Part shown: piece after piece, positions 17,124-25,414 of the stretch | Layout of the letters: each line of letters starts with the position of its first letter | Position numbering within the stretch: position 1 is the first letter of the stretch | DNA from: Virgisporangium ochraceum | Lineage (GTDB): Bacteria; Actinomycetota; Actinomycetes; Mycobacteriales; Micromonosporaceae | Assembly: GCF_016863655.1 (NCBI RefSeq) | Contig: NZ_BOPH01000005.1 | Span: 1-64,000 of the forward strand | Length of the DNA stretch: 64,000 bases | Direction: 5' to 3' | Made by a program: the position numbers and the translations under genes | The notes under the pieces: model-generated | Databases searched by the model: none | What the model saw: the letters and a program-made list of their open reading frames with translations, nothing else | What the model was told of the DNA's origin: nothing

Positions 17124-17176
17124 TAACCGGAGGCTCCTCCGGTTAGCGTCTGGGGCAGGAAACGGAGGACCCTCCG
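17124..17176. promoter_or_regulatory. two related TetR operators
   Basis: Site 1 (17124-17145) has perfect 10-bp arms, TAACCGGAGG and CCTCCGGTTA, around CT. Site 2 (17163-17176) is CGGAGG-AC-CCTCCG. The shared core is CGGAGG-N2-CCTCCG. Site 1 is adjacent to the tetR start, site 2 to the SDR start. Confidence 0.7.
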
Positions 17177-17203
17177 GATCATACCCTCACACGGGAGGAA
17201 GAC

Positions 17204-18148
17204 ATGATCGTCACCCCGTTCACCGCCGAGTCCACCGCTGAGCAGGTCGTCGAGGGCATCGACCTCACCGGGCGGCGGGCCGTCGTCACCGGCGGCGCGT
17301 CCGGCATCGGTGTCGAGACCGCCCGCGCGCTGGCCGCCGCCGGCGCCGACGTCACGCTCGCGGTCCGCGACCGCGCGGCGGGTGAGAGGACCGCCGAGGA
17401 CATCGTCGCCACCACCGGGAACAAGCAGGTCTGGGTCGCCGTGCTCGAGCTGACCGACCGGGCGTCGGTCGCGGCGTTCACCGCGAGCTGGGACGGACCG
17501 CTGCACCTCCTGGTCAACAACGCCGGCGTGATGGCGGCGCCGCTCACCCGCACCCCCGAGGGCTGGGAGCTGCAGTTCGCCACCAACCACCTCGGCCACT
17601 TCGGGCTCACCGCCGGCCTGCACCGGGCGCTTGCGCAGGGTGCCGCCGAGACCGGCCGGGGCTCGCGCGTGGTGTCGGTCAGCTCGGCCGGGCACCTGCG
17701 CTCGCCCGTGGACTTCGACGACCCGCACTTCGAGCGGCGCGGGTACGAGCCGTGGACCGCCTACGGGCAGAGCAAGACCGCGAACATCCTGTTCGCCGTC
17801 GAGCTGACCCGGCGCTGGCAGGCCGACGGCGTCACCGCGAACGCGCTGCACCCCGGCGGCATCCGCACCAACCTGCAGCGGCACGTCTCCGAGGCCGACC
17901 TCGACGCGATCCGCCGTTCCGTGGGCGCGGCGAGCTTCTCGTGGAAGTCGGTGGAGCAGGGCGCGGCCACGTCGGTGCTGCTCGCCACGTCGCCGTTGCT
18001 GGAGGGGGTCGGCGGCCGGTACTTCGAGGACTGCAACGAGGCCGGCCCGAACCGGCCGGGCGAGCGGACCGGCGTCGCCGCGTACGCGCTCGACCCGGAG
18101 GCCGCGCGGCGGCTGTGGACGGTCAGCGAAGAGAGCCTCGCGAGCTGA
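17204..18148 (+). CDS. short-chain dehydrogenase/reductase
   Basis: A 314-residue classical SDR of the retinol-dehydrogenase-like type. The cofactor motif is TGGASGIGVETARAL, then NNAGVMA, the catalytic Ser in VVSVSSAGH and YGQSK for Tyr/Lys. Substrate unknown; a ketone or alcohol is expected with NAD(P)H. A GGGAGGA ribosome site lies 7 nt upstream of ATG. Controlled probably by the divergent TetR. Confidence 0.9.
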   Translation: MIVTPFTAESTAEQVVEGIDLTGRRAVVTGGASGIGVETARALAAAGADVTLAVRDRAAGERTAEDIVATTGNKQVWVAVLELTDRASVAAFTASWDGPLHLLVNNAGVMAAPLTRTPEGWELQFATNHLGHFGLTAGLHRALAQGAAETGRGSRVVSVSSAGHLRSPVDFDDPHFERRGYEPWTAYGQSKTANILFAVELTRRWQADGVTANALHPGGIRTNLQRHVSEADLDAIRRSVGAASFSWKSVEQGAATSVLLATSPLLEGVGGRYFEDCNEAGPNRPGERTGVAAYALDPEAARRLWTVSEESLAS

Positions 18149-18236
18149 CCCGGCCGCGCGGCGCCCGCTACGGCCCCGCGGGCCTCGGCGGGCGGCGCGG
18201 CCATCCGCCGCAGCCGGCCTGTGACACAGTTGGTCC

Positions 18237-21200
18237 GTGCGGATCGGGATCCTCGGGCCGTTGCGGGTCACCGGTGACGACGGGGTGGACATCGAGGTCA
18301 GTGGCGCCCGGCTGCGGGCGCTGCTGACCCGGCTCGCGCTCGACCCCGGTCGCCAGGTCACCACCGGCGCCCTCACCGACGCCCTGTGGAACGGCGACGT
18401 CCAGCCGGGCGACCCGGCCAACGCCGTCCAGTCGCTGGTCTCGCGGCTGCGGCGGGCGGTGCCGGGGGTGCCGGTCACCTCGGGACCCGGCGGCTACCGG
18501 CTCGAGCTCCCTGCCGACGCGGTCGACGCGCACCTGTTCGAGGTGCTCGCCACCACCGGCCGCCAGGCGCTGGCCGGCAACGACCCGCAGGCGGCGGTCC
18601 GGCACCTGCGGGCCGCCCTCGACCTGTGGCGCGGGCCGGCGCTCGCCGACCTGGCCGACGCCCACCCGGCCGCCGCCGCCCGCCTCGACGAGCTGCGGAT
18701 CGCCGCCGTCGAGGACCGCATCGACGCCGAGCTGCGCACCGGGACCCCCGACAGCGCGCTGGTCGCCGAGCTGGCCGAGCTGGCCGCCGCGCATCCGCTG
18801 CGGGAGCGGCTGGCCGCGCTGCACATCAGGGCACTGGCCGCCACGGGCCGGCCGGCCGCCGCGTTGACCGCGTACGAGGAGGTCCGCCACCGGCTCGCCG
18901 ACGAGCTCGGGGCCGACCCGTCGCCCGAGCTGCGCGACGCGCACGTGTCGGTGCTCCGGGGCGACGAGAAGCCGCGTGACCGGGGCAACCTGCGGGCCGC
19001 GCTCACCAGCTTCGTCGGCCGCGACGAGGAGATCGAGCAGGTCATCAAGCGGCTCGGGGAGAACCGGCTGGTCACGCTCGTCGGGCCGGGCGGCGCGGGC
19101 AAGACCCGGCTCGCGAGCGTGTCGGCGGCCCAGTTCGCCGCGGCGTCGCCTCTCTCCGGTGGTGTGTGGCTGGTGGAGCTGGCGCCGGTCACCGATCCCG
19201 CCGACGTGCCGCGGGCGGTGCTCGACGCGGTCGGCCGCGACGCCCGGCCCGAGACGCACAAGCCGGGCCAGGCCCGCGACACGGTGGCCCGGCTGGTCGA
19301 GCTGATCGCGCCGGCCGACACGCTGCTCGTCCTCGACAACTGCGAGCACGTGATCGAGGCGGCCGCCCGGCTCGCCGACGACCTGCTGGCCGCCTGCCCG
19401 CGGCTGCGCGTGCTCGCCACGTCCCGTGAGCCGCTCGCGATCGTGGGTGAGGTGCTCACGCCGGTCCCACCGCTGCGCCTGCCCCCGGCGGACGCCGCGC
19501 CGCCGGAGGCGCTGGCGTTCGCGTCGGTGCAGCTGCTCGCCGACCGGGCGGCCGCCGTGCGCCCGGGCTTCGCGGTGACCGACGACAACGTGCGTGCCGT
19601 GGTCGAGATCTGCCGGCGGCTCGACGGGCTGCCGCTGGCGATCGAGCTGGCGGCGGCGCGCCTGCGTGCGTTGTCGCCGACCCAGGTCGCCGACCGGCTC
19701 GACGACCGGTTCCGGCTGCTCACGGGCGGCAGCCGTACCGCCCTGCCCCGGCACCGCACGCTGCGGGCGGTGGTGGCGTGGAGCTGGGACCTGCTCACTG
19801 ACGACGAGCGGCGGCTGGCGGAACGGCTGGCCGTGTTCCCGTCGACGATCACCCCGGAGAGCGCGGGCGCCTCCGACGCGCTCGACGCCCTGGTCGACAA
19901 GTCGCTCCTGCAGGTGGTGGGCGACGGGCGGTTCCGGATGCTGGAGACGATCCGGGAGTACGCGCTGGAGCGGCTCGCCGAGGCGGGTGGCGTCGCCGAG
20001 GCGCAGCGCGCCCACACCGCGTACTTCCTGCGGCTGCTCGAAGAGGCCGACCCGCACCTGCGCACCGCCCGCCAGCTGCCCTGGCTGCACCTGCTCGACG
20101 CCGAGCGGGAGAACATCTACGGCGCGATGACATTCGCCTGCGACGCCGGCGACGCCGACACGGCCGTGCGGATGGGCGCGCTGCTGATGTTTCCGCTCGC
20201 GGTGCGTGACGACTTCCAGCAGACCGCGTCGCTGCTGGCCCGTGCGATGTCGCTGACCGGTCCGGCGCCGGCCGGCGCCCGCGCGGTGGTGCGGGCGATG
20301 ACGATGATCAGCCAGGTGTTCACCGGCGGTGGCGCGCCCGAGCCGGCCGAGGTCGCGACGCTCGTCGAGGAGGTGCGCGGCGCCGATCCGACCGAGTATC
20401 CGTTCGCGTTGCTGATCGAGCCGATGGTCACCCTGTTCACCGACGACACCGCCGCCGGTCTCGCCGCCGTGCAGCGCGGCCTCGACGCCGCCTCCGACAC
20501 GTGGATGCGCGCGATGCTGCACATGCTGCGCGGCCAGATCGAGGAGAACGACGGCGACGCCGACGGCATGCTGCGCGACCAGACCCTGGCCCGCGACCTG
20601 TTCCGCGAGACCGGCGACCGCTGGGGCCTGTCGATGTGCCTGGCCCAGCTCGCCGACCACCTCACCAAGCGCGGTGAGTACGACGCCGCCGACGAGGCGT
20701 TGAGCGAGTCGCTGGCGCTGGCCCGGCAGGTGAACGCGCAGGCCGACGCCTGGTACCAGCAGATGTGGCTGGCCGCGCTGCGGGCCCGCCGCGGCGACGT
20801 CGCCGGCGCCCGCGCCGACCTGACCCGCCTGATCGGCGAGGTCGACGACGAGCGCGACTCCCGGTCGGGCGCCTGGGCCCTGCTGATGCTCGGCGACCTG
20901 TCGCGGCAGTCCGGCGACCTCGACGAGGCGGAGGCGTACTACGCCGCGGCGTGGGTCCGCAACGAGGCGGCGCGGATGTCGCCGCCGCAGTTCCGCGCGC
21001 TCCTCAAGGCCGCGAACGGGTATCTGGCGCTGGCCCGTCACGATCTCGCGCGGGGCCGCGACCTGATCGTCGAGGCGTACGGATATGGCCTCGACGGCCG
21101 CGACATGCCGGTGGTCGCGCAGGTCGGTGTGGCGACGGCCGCGTACCGGGAGGCGGCCGGCGAGCCGGAGCGCGCGGCCGAGGTGCTCGGCGCCGCCGAC

Positions 21201-21359
21201 AACGTGCGCGGCCACCCCGACCGCTCCAACCTCGACGCGGAACGCCTGGCCGCCGCGCTGCGTGCGGCCGTCGGCGACGAGACCTTCGAGGCCGCATACG
21301 CGAGGGGACGCGCGTCCAGCCGTGCCGAGGCGCTGACGCGCCTCGACCCGGCTGGCTGA
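18237..21359 (+). CDS. BTAD-type transcriptional regulator with NB-ARC ATPase and TPR domains
   Basis: A 1040-residue multidomain activator of the AfsR/SARP-like class. Residues about 1-95 form an OmpR-like DNA-binding domain (MRIGILGPLRV, LVSRLRRAVPG), 95-245 the BTAD helical domain (ALDLWRGPALADL, RHRLADELGADPSPELR), 255-560 an NB-ARC ATPase with P-loop GPGGAGKTRLA, Walker B TLLVLDNCEH and GLPLAIELAAARLR; the rest is TPR-like. The nucleotide-binding lysine is intact, unlike in the protein at 42515. Targets unknown; DrrAB genes follow on the other strand. GTG start with weak CACAGT -10 6 nt upstream. Confidence 0.87.
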   Translation: MRIGILGPLRVTGDDGVDIEVSGARLRALLTRLALDPGRQVTTGALTDALWNGDVQPGDPANAVQSLVSRLRRAVPGVPVTSGPGGYRLELPADAVDAHLFEVLATTGRQALAGNDPQAAVRHLRAALDLWRGPALADLADAHPAAAARLDELRIAAVEDRIDAELRTGTPDSALVAELAELAAAHPLRERLAALHIRALAATGRPAAALTAYEEVRHRLADELGADPSPELRDAHVSVLRGDEKPRDRGNLRAALTSFVGRDEEIEQVIKRLGENRLVTLVGPGGAGKTRLASVSAAQFAAASPLSGGVWLVELAPVTDPADVPRAVLDAVGRDARPETHKPGQARDTVARLVELIAPADTLLVLDNCEHVIEAAARLADDLLAACPRLRVLATSREPLAIVGEVLTPVPPLRLPPADAAPPEALAFASVQLLADRAAAVRPGFAVTDDNVRAVVEICRRLDGLPLAIELAAARLRALSPTQVADRLDDRFRLLTGGSRTALPRHRTLRAVVAWSWDLLTDDERRLAERLAVFPSTITPESAGASDALDALVDKSLLQVVGDGRFRMLETIREYALERLAEAGGVAEAQRAHTAYFLRLLEEADPHLRTARQLPWLHLLDAERENIYGAMTFACDAGDADTAVRMGALLMFPLAVRDDFQQTASLLARAMSLTGPAPAGARAVVRAMTMISQVFTGGGAPEPAEVATLVEEVRGADPTEYPFALLIEPMVTLFTDDTAAGLAAVQRGLDAASDTWMRAMLHMLRGQIEENDGDADGMLRDQTLARDLFRETGDRWGLSMCLAQLADHLTKRGEYDAADEALSESLALARQVNAQADAWYQQMWLAALRARRGDVAGARADLTRLIGEVDDERDSRSGAWALLMLGDLSRQSGDLDEAEAYYAAAWVRNEAARMSPPQFRALLKAANGYLALARHDLARGRDLIVEAYGYGLDGRDMPVVAQVGVATAAYREAAGEPERAAEVLGAADNVRGHPDRSNLDAERLAAALRAAVGDETFEAAYARGRASSRAEALTRLDPAG

Positions 21360-21457
21360 TTCTGGTACGGGCAGCTTCGCGGTGCTCCGCCGTTGCCCTG
21401 GTTCGTGCCGGGTGCCGCTCACGCGGTCCCGTCGCCCTTTCTGTGAGGCGCGGCCTG

Positions 21458-22291
21458 TTACGCGCGGCGGCGGTACGCGCGGACCGCGAGCGGCGCGAAC
21501 ACCGCGACGATCCCCGCCGACCACGCCAGCGACGTCAGCACCGGCGAGGCCACCGGCCCGCCGACCAGCAGGCCACGCACGGCCTCCATCACGTCGGTCA
21601 CCGGGTTGATCTTCACCCAGGCCTGGAGCCAGCCGGGCAGGGTGTCGGTCGGCACGAGCATGTTGGTGCCGAACGTCAGCGGGAACAGCACCAGGAACGC
21701 GGTGCCCTGCACGGCACCCGGTTCCCGCATCAGCATGCCGACCAGCACGAAGATCCACGTCACCGCGAACGCGAACGCGATCGCCACCCCGAACGCGGCG
21801 AGCATCGCGAGCGGGTTGGTGCCGATCCGGAAGCCGAGCGCGTAGCCGAAGCCCATCAGCACCGTGATCGACACCACGAACCGGATCATGTCGCCGAGCA
21901 CAGAGCCGACCAGTGGTGCCGAGCGGGCGATCGGCAGGCTGCGGAACCGGTCGAAGACGCCCTTCTTGATGTCGGTGTTGAGGCTGACGCCGGTGGCGAT
22001 GCTGGCGAACAGCACCGTCTGCACCATGATCGCCGGCAGCAGGAACTGCAGGTACTCGTGCTGCGACCCGGCGACCGCGCCGCCGAGCAGGTACACGAAC
22101 ATCACGACGAAGATCACCGGTTGCAGGGTGACGTCGAGCAGCTGCTCCGGCGTGCGGAGCGTCTTGATGAGGCTGCGCCGGGCGAGGGCCAGGCTGTGCC
22201 GGACCAGCCGGAACGGGTTCCGGCCGGGGGGATCCGCTCGCGCCTCGGGCATCGTCGTGGGTGTGGTTCGGGGGGTCGTGATGGTGCTCAT
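21458..22291 (-). CDS. ABC-2 type export permease (DrrB-like)
   Basis: A 277-residue permease with an N-terminal Pro/Thr-rich cytoplasmic stretch, six predicted helices and the ABC-2 segment ILVGMLMREPGAVQG followed by NMLVPTDTLPGWLQAW, close to DrrB-type drug exporters. It starts by ATGA overlap with the ATPase gene upstream. It should export a hydrophobic compound together with the ATPase. Confidence 0.88.
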   Translation of the reverse strand: MSTITTPRTTPTTMPEARADPPGRNPFRLVRHSLALARRSLIKTLRTPEQLLDVTLQPVIFVVMFVYLLGGAVAGSQHEYLQFLLPAIMVQTVLFASIATGVSLNTDIKKGVFDRFRSLPIARSAPLVGSVLGDMIRFVVSITVLMGFGYALGFRIGTNPLAMLAAFGVAIAFAFAVTWIFVLVGMLMREPGAVQGTAFLVLFPLTFGTNMLVPTDTLPGWLQAWVKINPVTDVMEAVRGLLVGGPVASPVLTSLAWSAGIVAVFAPLAVRAYRRRA

Positions 22292-23244
22292 GCTGCGAGT
22301 ACCTCCTCCTTGCGTCCGGTGAGCGTGAAGAACACCTCGTCGAGGCTGGGCAGCCGCAACGCCAGTTCGACGACGCCGATGCCGGCTTCGTCGAGTCGCC
22401 GCACGATGGCGGTGAACGCCGCGTCGTCGGTGACGGGCACGGTCAGCACGCCGGGCATCGGCGACTCCGGTTCGGCTCCCGCCACCGCCTGGAGGACGGT
22501 CATGGTGTCGCCGAGCCGCGCCGGGTCGGTGGGGCGTACGACCACGGTCTGCGCGCCGGCGAGCCGCTTCAGCTGTCCCGGCGTCCCGTGGGCGATGACC
22601 CGCCCGTGGTCGATGACCGAGATCTCATCGGCAAGCGCGTCGGCCTCCTCCAGGTACTGGGTCGTGAGCAGCACCGTCGACCCTTCGCCGACGAGCGAGC
22701 GCACGACACCCCACATGTCCTCCCGCTTGGCCGGGTCGAGGCCGGTGGTCGGCTCGTCGAGGAAGATCACGTCGGGACGCCCGACGAGGCTGGCGGCCAG
22801 GTCGAGCCGTCGCCGCATGCCTCCGGAGTACGTCTTTGCCGGCCGTGACGCGGCCTCGGTGAGGTCGAACCACGCGAGCAGTTCCATCGCCCGCTGCCGG
22901 GCATCGCGGCGGGACATGTCGAGCAGCTCGCCGATCAGTACCAGGTTCTGGATCCCGGTGAGGTCCTCGTCGACCGAGGCGTACTGCCCGGTCAACCCGA
23001 TGACCCGGCGCACCTTGCCCGGGTCTTTCTGCACGTCGTAGCCGGCGACGGTCGCCGTGCCGGCGTCGGGGCGGAGCAGCGTCGCGAGGATGCGCACCGC
23101 GGTGGTCTTGCCGGCCCCGTTGGGCCCGAGTACGCCGAGCACCGTGCCCGGCTTGGCGGCGAGGTCGATCCCGGCGAGTGCGGTGGTGGACCCGAACCGC
23201 TTGACCAGGCCCTCAGCCGTGAAGGCGTGTTCCGTTGAACTCAT
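22288..23244 (-). CDS. ABC exporter ATP-binding protein (DrrA-like)
   Basis: A 318-residue daunorubicin-resistance-type ATPase. Walker A is GPNGAGKTT, the signature is YSGGMRRRLDLAA, Walker B is VIFLDEPTTGLDP, the switch His is replaced by Gln in LLTTQYLEEAD as usual for DrrA, and the C-terminal DUF4162-like domain ends SLDEVFFTLTG. Start MSSTEHAF at 23244 is preferred; an upstream in-frame start at 23283 is possible. It follows a marR gene on the same strand. Confidence 0.88.
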   Translation of the reverse strand: MSSTEHAFTAEGLVKRFGSTTALAGIDLAAKPGTVLGVLGPNGAGKTTAVRILATLLRPDAGTATVAGYDVQKDPGKVRRVIGLTGQYASVDEDLTGIQNLVLIGELLDMSRRDARQRAMELLAWFDLTEAASRPAKTYSGGMRRRLDLAASLVGRPDVIFLDEPTTGLDPAKREDMWGVVRSLVGEGSTVLLTTQYLEEADALADEISVIDHGRVIAHGTPGQLKRLAGAQTVVVRPTDPARLGDTMTVLQAVAGAEPESPMPGVLTVPVTDDAAFTAIVRRLDEAGIGVVELALRLPSLDEVFFTLTGRKEEVLAA

Positions 23245-23303
23245 GGATACGAGGTTGGCAAGCGGCGCTGGCATGCCGCGCACACGCCGCTGTTACGGGG
23301 ATG

Positions 23304-23843
23304 TCAGCTCCCGAGTCCCGCTGCAGAGTCTGACTCCTCGATAACCTCGACTTTTGCGCCTTTTACCGCTGTATCCGATGTTTCATCCGTTTCGGCGCAG
23401 CGTTGGCGGGCCGAGCAACCGACGGCGTCCCAGTAGAGCGTGGCCGTGGGCGGCACCGACGACCGCAGCTCGGCGAATTTCTCGGCCGGCAGCTCACCGA
23501 GGTGCGCGAGCAGCGCATCGGTGACCGCCCGGTAGAACGTGTCGGCGACGTCGCGTCCGGCCGGGGTCAGGGCCACCCGCAACGCCCGCCGGTCTCCCGG
23601 GTCGGGGGTGCGGTGGACCAGCCCCCGCTTCTCGGCCCGGTCGACCAACCCGGTGAGCGTCGACTTCTCGATGTGCAGCCGATCGCTCAGCTCGGCCATG
23701 CCCACCGGCCGATCGAGCAGCGACGACATGAGCACCGACTGCTGTGGCGTCAACTCGTGCTGACGGCTGAGATCCTGCAGCACGTACTGGACGGCGAGCG
23801 AGAGCCGGATCAGCGCGCCGGCGAACTCCACGTCCTCGTTCAT
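23304..23843 (-). CDS. MarR family regulator with an unusual acidic C-terminal tail
   Basis: A 179-residue MarR-like protein: the winged helix spans MAELSDRLHIEKSTLTGLVDRAEKRGLVHR with wing DPGDRRALRVALT. The last ~37 residues (from CSARQRC, then ETDETSD and VEVIEESDS) are acidic and encoded by lower-GC DNA (about 23300-23400), unlike the rest. The CSARQRC stretch has two cysteines. Start ATG 23843 has CATACT 6 nt upstream on this strand, overlapping a GAAC-gtat-GTTC repeat (23855-23866). It leads the DrrAB genes and is their likely regulator. Confidence 0.82.
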   Translation of the reverse strand: MNEDVEFAGALIRLSLAVQYVLQDLSRQHELTPQQSVLMSSLLDRPVGMAELSDRLHIEKSTLTGLVDRAEKRGLVHRTPDPGDRRALRVALTPAGRDVADTFYRAVTDALLAHLGELPAEKFAELRSSVPPTATLYWDAVGCSARQRCAETDETSDTAVKGAKVEVIEESDSAAGLGS

Positions 23844-23854
23844 TGCACAAGTAT

Positions 23855-23866
23855 GAACGTATGTTC
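23855..23866. promoter_or_regulatory. candidate MarR operator (weak)
   Basis: GAAC-GTAT-GTTC lies directly upstream of the marR -10 box (CATACT on the minus strand). The arms are only 4 bp, so this is a weak call based mainly on position. Confidence 0.3.
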
Positions 23867-23871
23867 GGCTA

Positions 23872-24046
23872 GGCCGTGTTTTCATCAGCGGGGTCGAGCC
23901 GAGGCGGAGTCCAGGCGGCGATCCGGCGGCGATCCGGCAAGGCGCGGATTTGTCCCGATACCGGTGTTGTATCGGGGCGAATCCGCAACGCCGCCGGTCG
24001 TCGTCTGGGCCCGCCGCACGCCGGCCGCCACTTATGAAGCACGGCC
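23872..24046. mobile_element. MITE-like element with terminal inverted repeats
   Basis: GGCCGTG (23872-23878) and CACGGCC (24040-24046) are perfect inverted ends, and the similarity continues inward (TTTTCAT-CAG against CTTCATAAG). Each end is flanked by TA, as a 2-bp target duplication would give. The 175-bp interior has no ORF. It contains an 18-bp stem (23944-23961 with 23969-23986, two G-T wobbles, 7-nt loop) and a duplicated GGCGGCGATCC. It looks like a non-autonomous derivative of an IS5- or IS630-type transposon. Its right end is next to the ridA -10 box. Confidence 0.6.
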
Positions 24047-24061
24047 TAATAAGGTGCCCGC

Positions 24062-24439
24062 GTGCGCATCGAGCCGATCGACCCGCCGTCCCTTCCCGAG
24101 ACCTCCGCCCAGTACACCCACGGCGTGTCGGTGACCGGCGCGGAGCGCCTCGTATTCGTCAGCGGCCAACCCCCATGGGGCGGCCCTCTCCCCACCGACT
24201 TCGACTCCCAGTGCCGCATCGCGTGGGGCAATGTCCTGACCGTCCTCGGCGAAGCCGGTCTGGGCGTCGAGAACCTCGTGAAGGTGACCGTGTTCCTGGG
24301 CAGCCGCGACCACCGCGCCGCCAACAGCCGCATCCGTGCCGAGATCCTGGGCGACCACCGGCCGGCCCTGACGGTCATCATCTGCGACATTTACGCGGAG
24401 GAGTGGCTCCTCGAGATCGAAGCGGTGGCTGCCGCCTGA
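24062..24439 (+). CDS. RidA/YjgF family protein
   Basis: A 125-residue Rid-family protein, possibly an enamine/imine deaminase. It has LVFVSGQPPWGG, CRIAWGNVLTVLGEAGLG, LVKVTVFLGSRDH and RPALTVIICDIYAEEWLLEIEAVA. The usual catalytic Arg near the end (RxxxE type) appears in a variant form, so activity is uncertain and it may belong to a Rid subgroup other than RidA. GTG 24062 has TAAGGT (24050-24055) 6 nt upstream; that box directly follows the MITE end. Confidence 0.82.
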   Translation: MRIEPIDPPSLPETSAQYTHGVSVTGAERLVFVSGQPPWGGPLPTDFDSQCRIAWGNVLTVLGEAGLGVENLVKVTVFLGSRDHRAANSRIRAEILGDHRPALTVIICDIYAEEWLLEIEAVAAA

Positions 24440-24449
24440 GGCGAGGCGG

Positions 24450-24558
24450 GTCTTCTCGCTCTTCTCCTTTTTCCGCTTCTCCCCGCGCCTCTTTCCTTCT
24501 CCTTCTATCTCCTTCTGTCTCCTTCTGTCTCCTTCTGTCTCCTTCTGTCTCCTTCTGT
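24450..24558 (+). repeat. polypyrimidine tract with 10-bp tandem repeats
   Basis: Just after the ridA stop the plus strand is almost purely C/T for about 110 nt. From 24501 it becomes a tandem repeat of CCTTCTGTCT: six units of 10 bp, the first (CCTTCTATCT) and last (CCTTCTGTGG) diverged. It ends before the convergent SpoU gene. The minus-strand translation is a meaningless Lys-Glu-Thr repeat. No terminator hairpin is visible. Confidence 0.75.
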
Positions 24559-24586
24559 GGCCCTGGCGCCGGGCTCGACGCCGGGC

Positions 24587-25102
24587 TCACAGCAGCCCAG
24601 CGAGCTTGTACAACACCAGGGATCCGGCCACCGCCACGTTCAATGAATGCCCGGACCCGATCATCGGAATCTCCACCACGGTGTCGAGCAGCTCCAACGC
24701 ATCGGCAGGAATGCCCTCGCTCTCGTTGCCGAGCACCATCACCGTCCGCTTACGCGCGGCGGGCAGGTCACCGAGCCGAACCGCCTCGTCGGCCAACTCG
24801 ACCCCGACCACCGCCGACCCACCGGCCCGCTGCGCGCCCAACCAGTCGATCGGCCGACTCGTCCAGTGCACGCAGGACCGGTGCCGCAACGTGTTGCCCC
24901 GAGCGAGCGCCTCGCCGATCCACGGCCGGCGGGGTACGGCGAGGCAGGCCCCCACCGCGTCACAGGTACGCAGCAGAGTGCCGAGGTTGACGTCGTACTT
25001 GGGCCACAACGGTGCGGCCAACAGATGATTCCAACACCCATGCGGACGACGCCGACGCTGCGCCCGCAACTCTCCCGGTGTCCGAACCCACGCGCCGCTC
25101 AC
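24587..25102 (-). CDS. SpoU/TrmH family RNA methyltransferase
   Basis: A 171-residue single-domain SPOUT methylase. Motif 1 is NLGTLLRTCDAVGA, motif 2 is VMVLGNESEGIPADALELLD and motif 3 is VEIPMIGSGHSLNVAVAGSLVLYKL, all characteristic of 2'-O-ribose methylation by the SpoU class. The RNA target is unknown. The GTG at 25102 is the only start upstream of the conserved region in this frame. Convergent with ridA across the polypyrimidine tract. Confidence 0.87.
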   Translation of the reverse strand: MSGAWVRTPGELRAQRRRRPHGCWNHLLAAPLWPKYDVNLGTLLRTCDAVGACLAVPRRPWIGEALARGNTLRHRSCVHWTSRPIDWLGAQRAGGSAVVGVELADEAVRLGDLPAARKRTVMVLGNESEGIPADALELLDTVVEIPMIGSGHSLNVAVAGSLVLYKLAGLL

Positions 25103-25400
25103 GCGACCACGGGGCGGCGGACCCCCTTCCCGGAAACATTCCTCATCCGATCAGCGTACCGATCAGGGTCGATTCGCGGCTCGGCCACTGCGCCCGTCCT
25201 GTTGTCCTCCGATGGGGCCGGCCGCCTTTGCCTTTCTCGTCCAACGTTTCCAGCCAGCCCCTCTTGCACGGCCGCCCGGCCGCGGGCAGACCCTTCACGA
25301 TGGCCGGCCGTCTCATGCGTGACCGACCATCACCACGGCTGCCACAGTCGGCCAAGCGACGTTGGCCGACCGGGCAACCAGCATCAGCCGTGCTCCAGCA
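25103..25400. other. intergenic stretch with no supported gene
   Basis: Short frames exist (for example a 70-codon minus-strand frame at 25143-25355) but are Arg/Gly-rich with no family features. It should hold the promoter of the SpoU gene and the 3' end of the MMPL transcript. The only clear structure is the 17-bp duplication at its right end. Confidence 0.5.
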
Positions 25401-25414
25401 TCAGCCGTGCTCCA
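25381..25414. repeat. 17-bp tandem duplication across a stop codon
   Basis: GCATCAGCCGTGCTCCA occurs twice head to tail (25381-25397 and 25398-25414). The MMPL stop codon lies in the second copy (25401-25403), so the duplicated unit contains both the last codons and the stop. Confidence 0.85.

Noticed and set aside
18168..21758. 1196-codon open frame on the minus strand
   Set aside because: It is antisense to the BTAD regulator, whose domains are all intact. The translation is Arg/Gly/His/Gln-rich without any family motif, as GC-rich codon bias produces.
25143..25355. 70-codon minus-strand frame
   Set aside because: Low-complexity basic peptide, no ribosome site, no -10 box at a proper distance, no recognisable domain.
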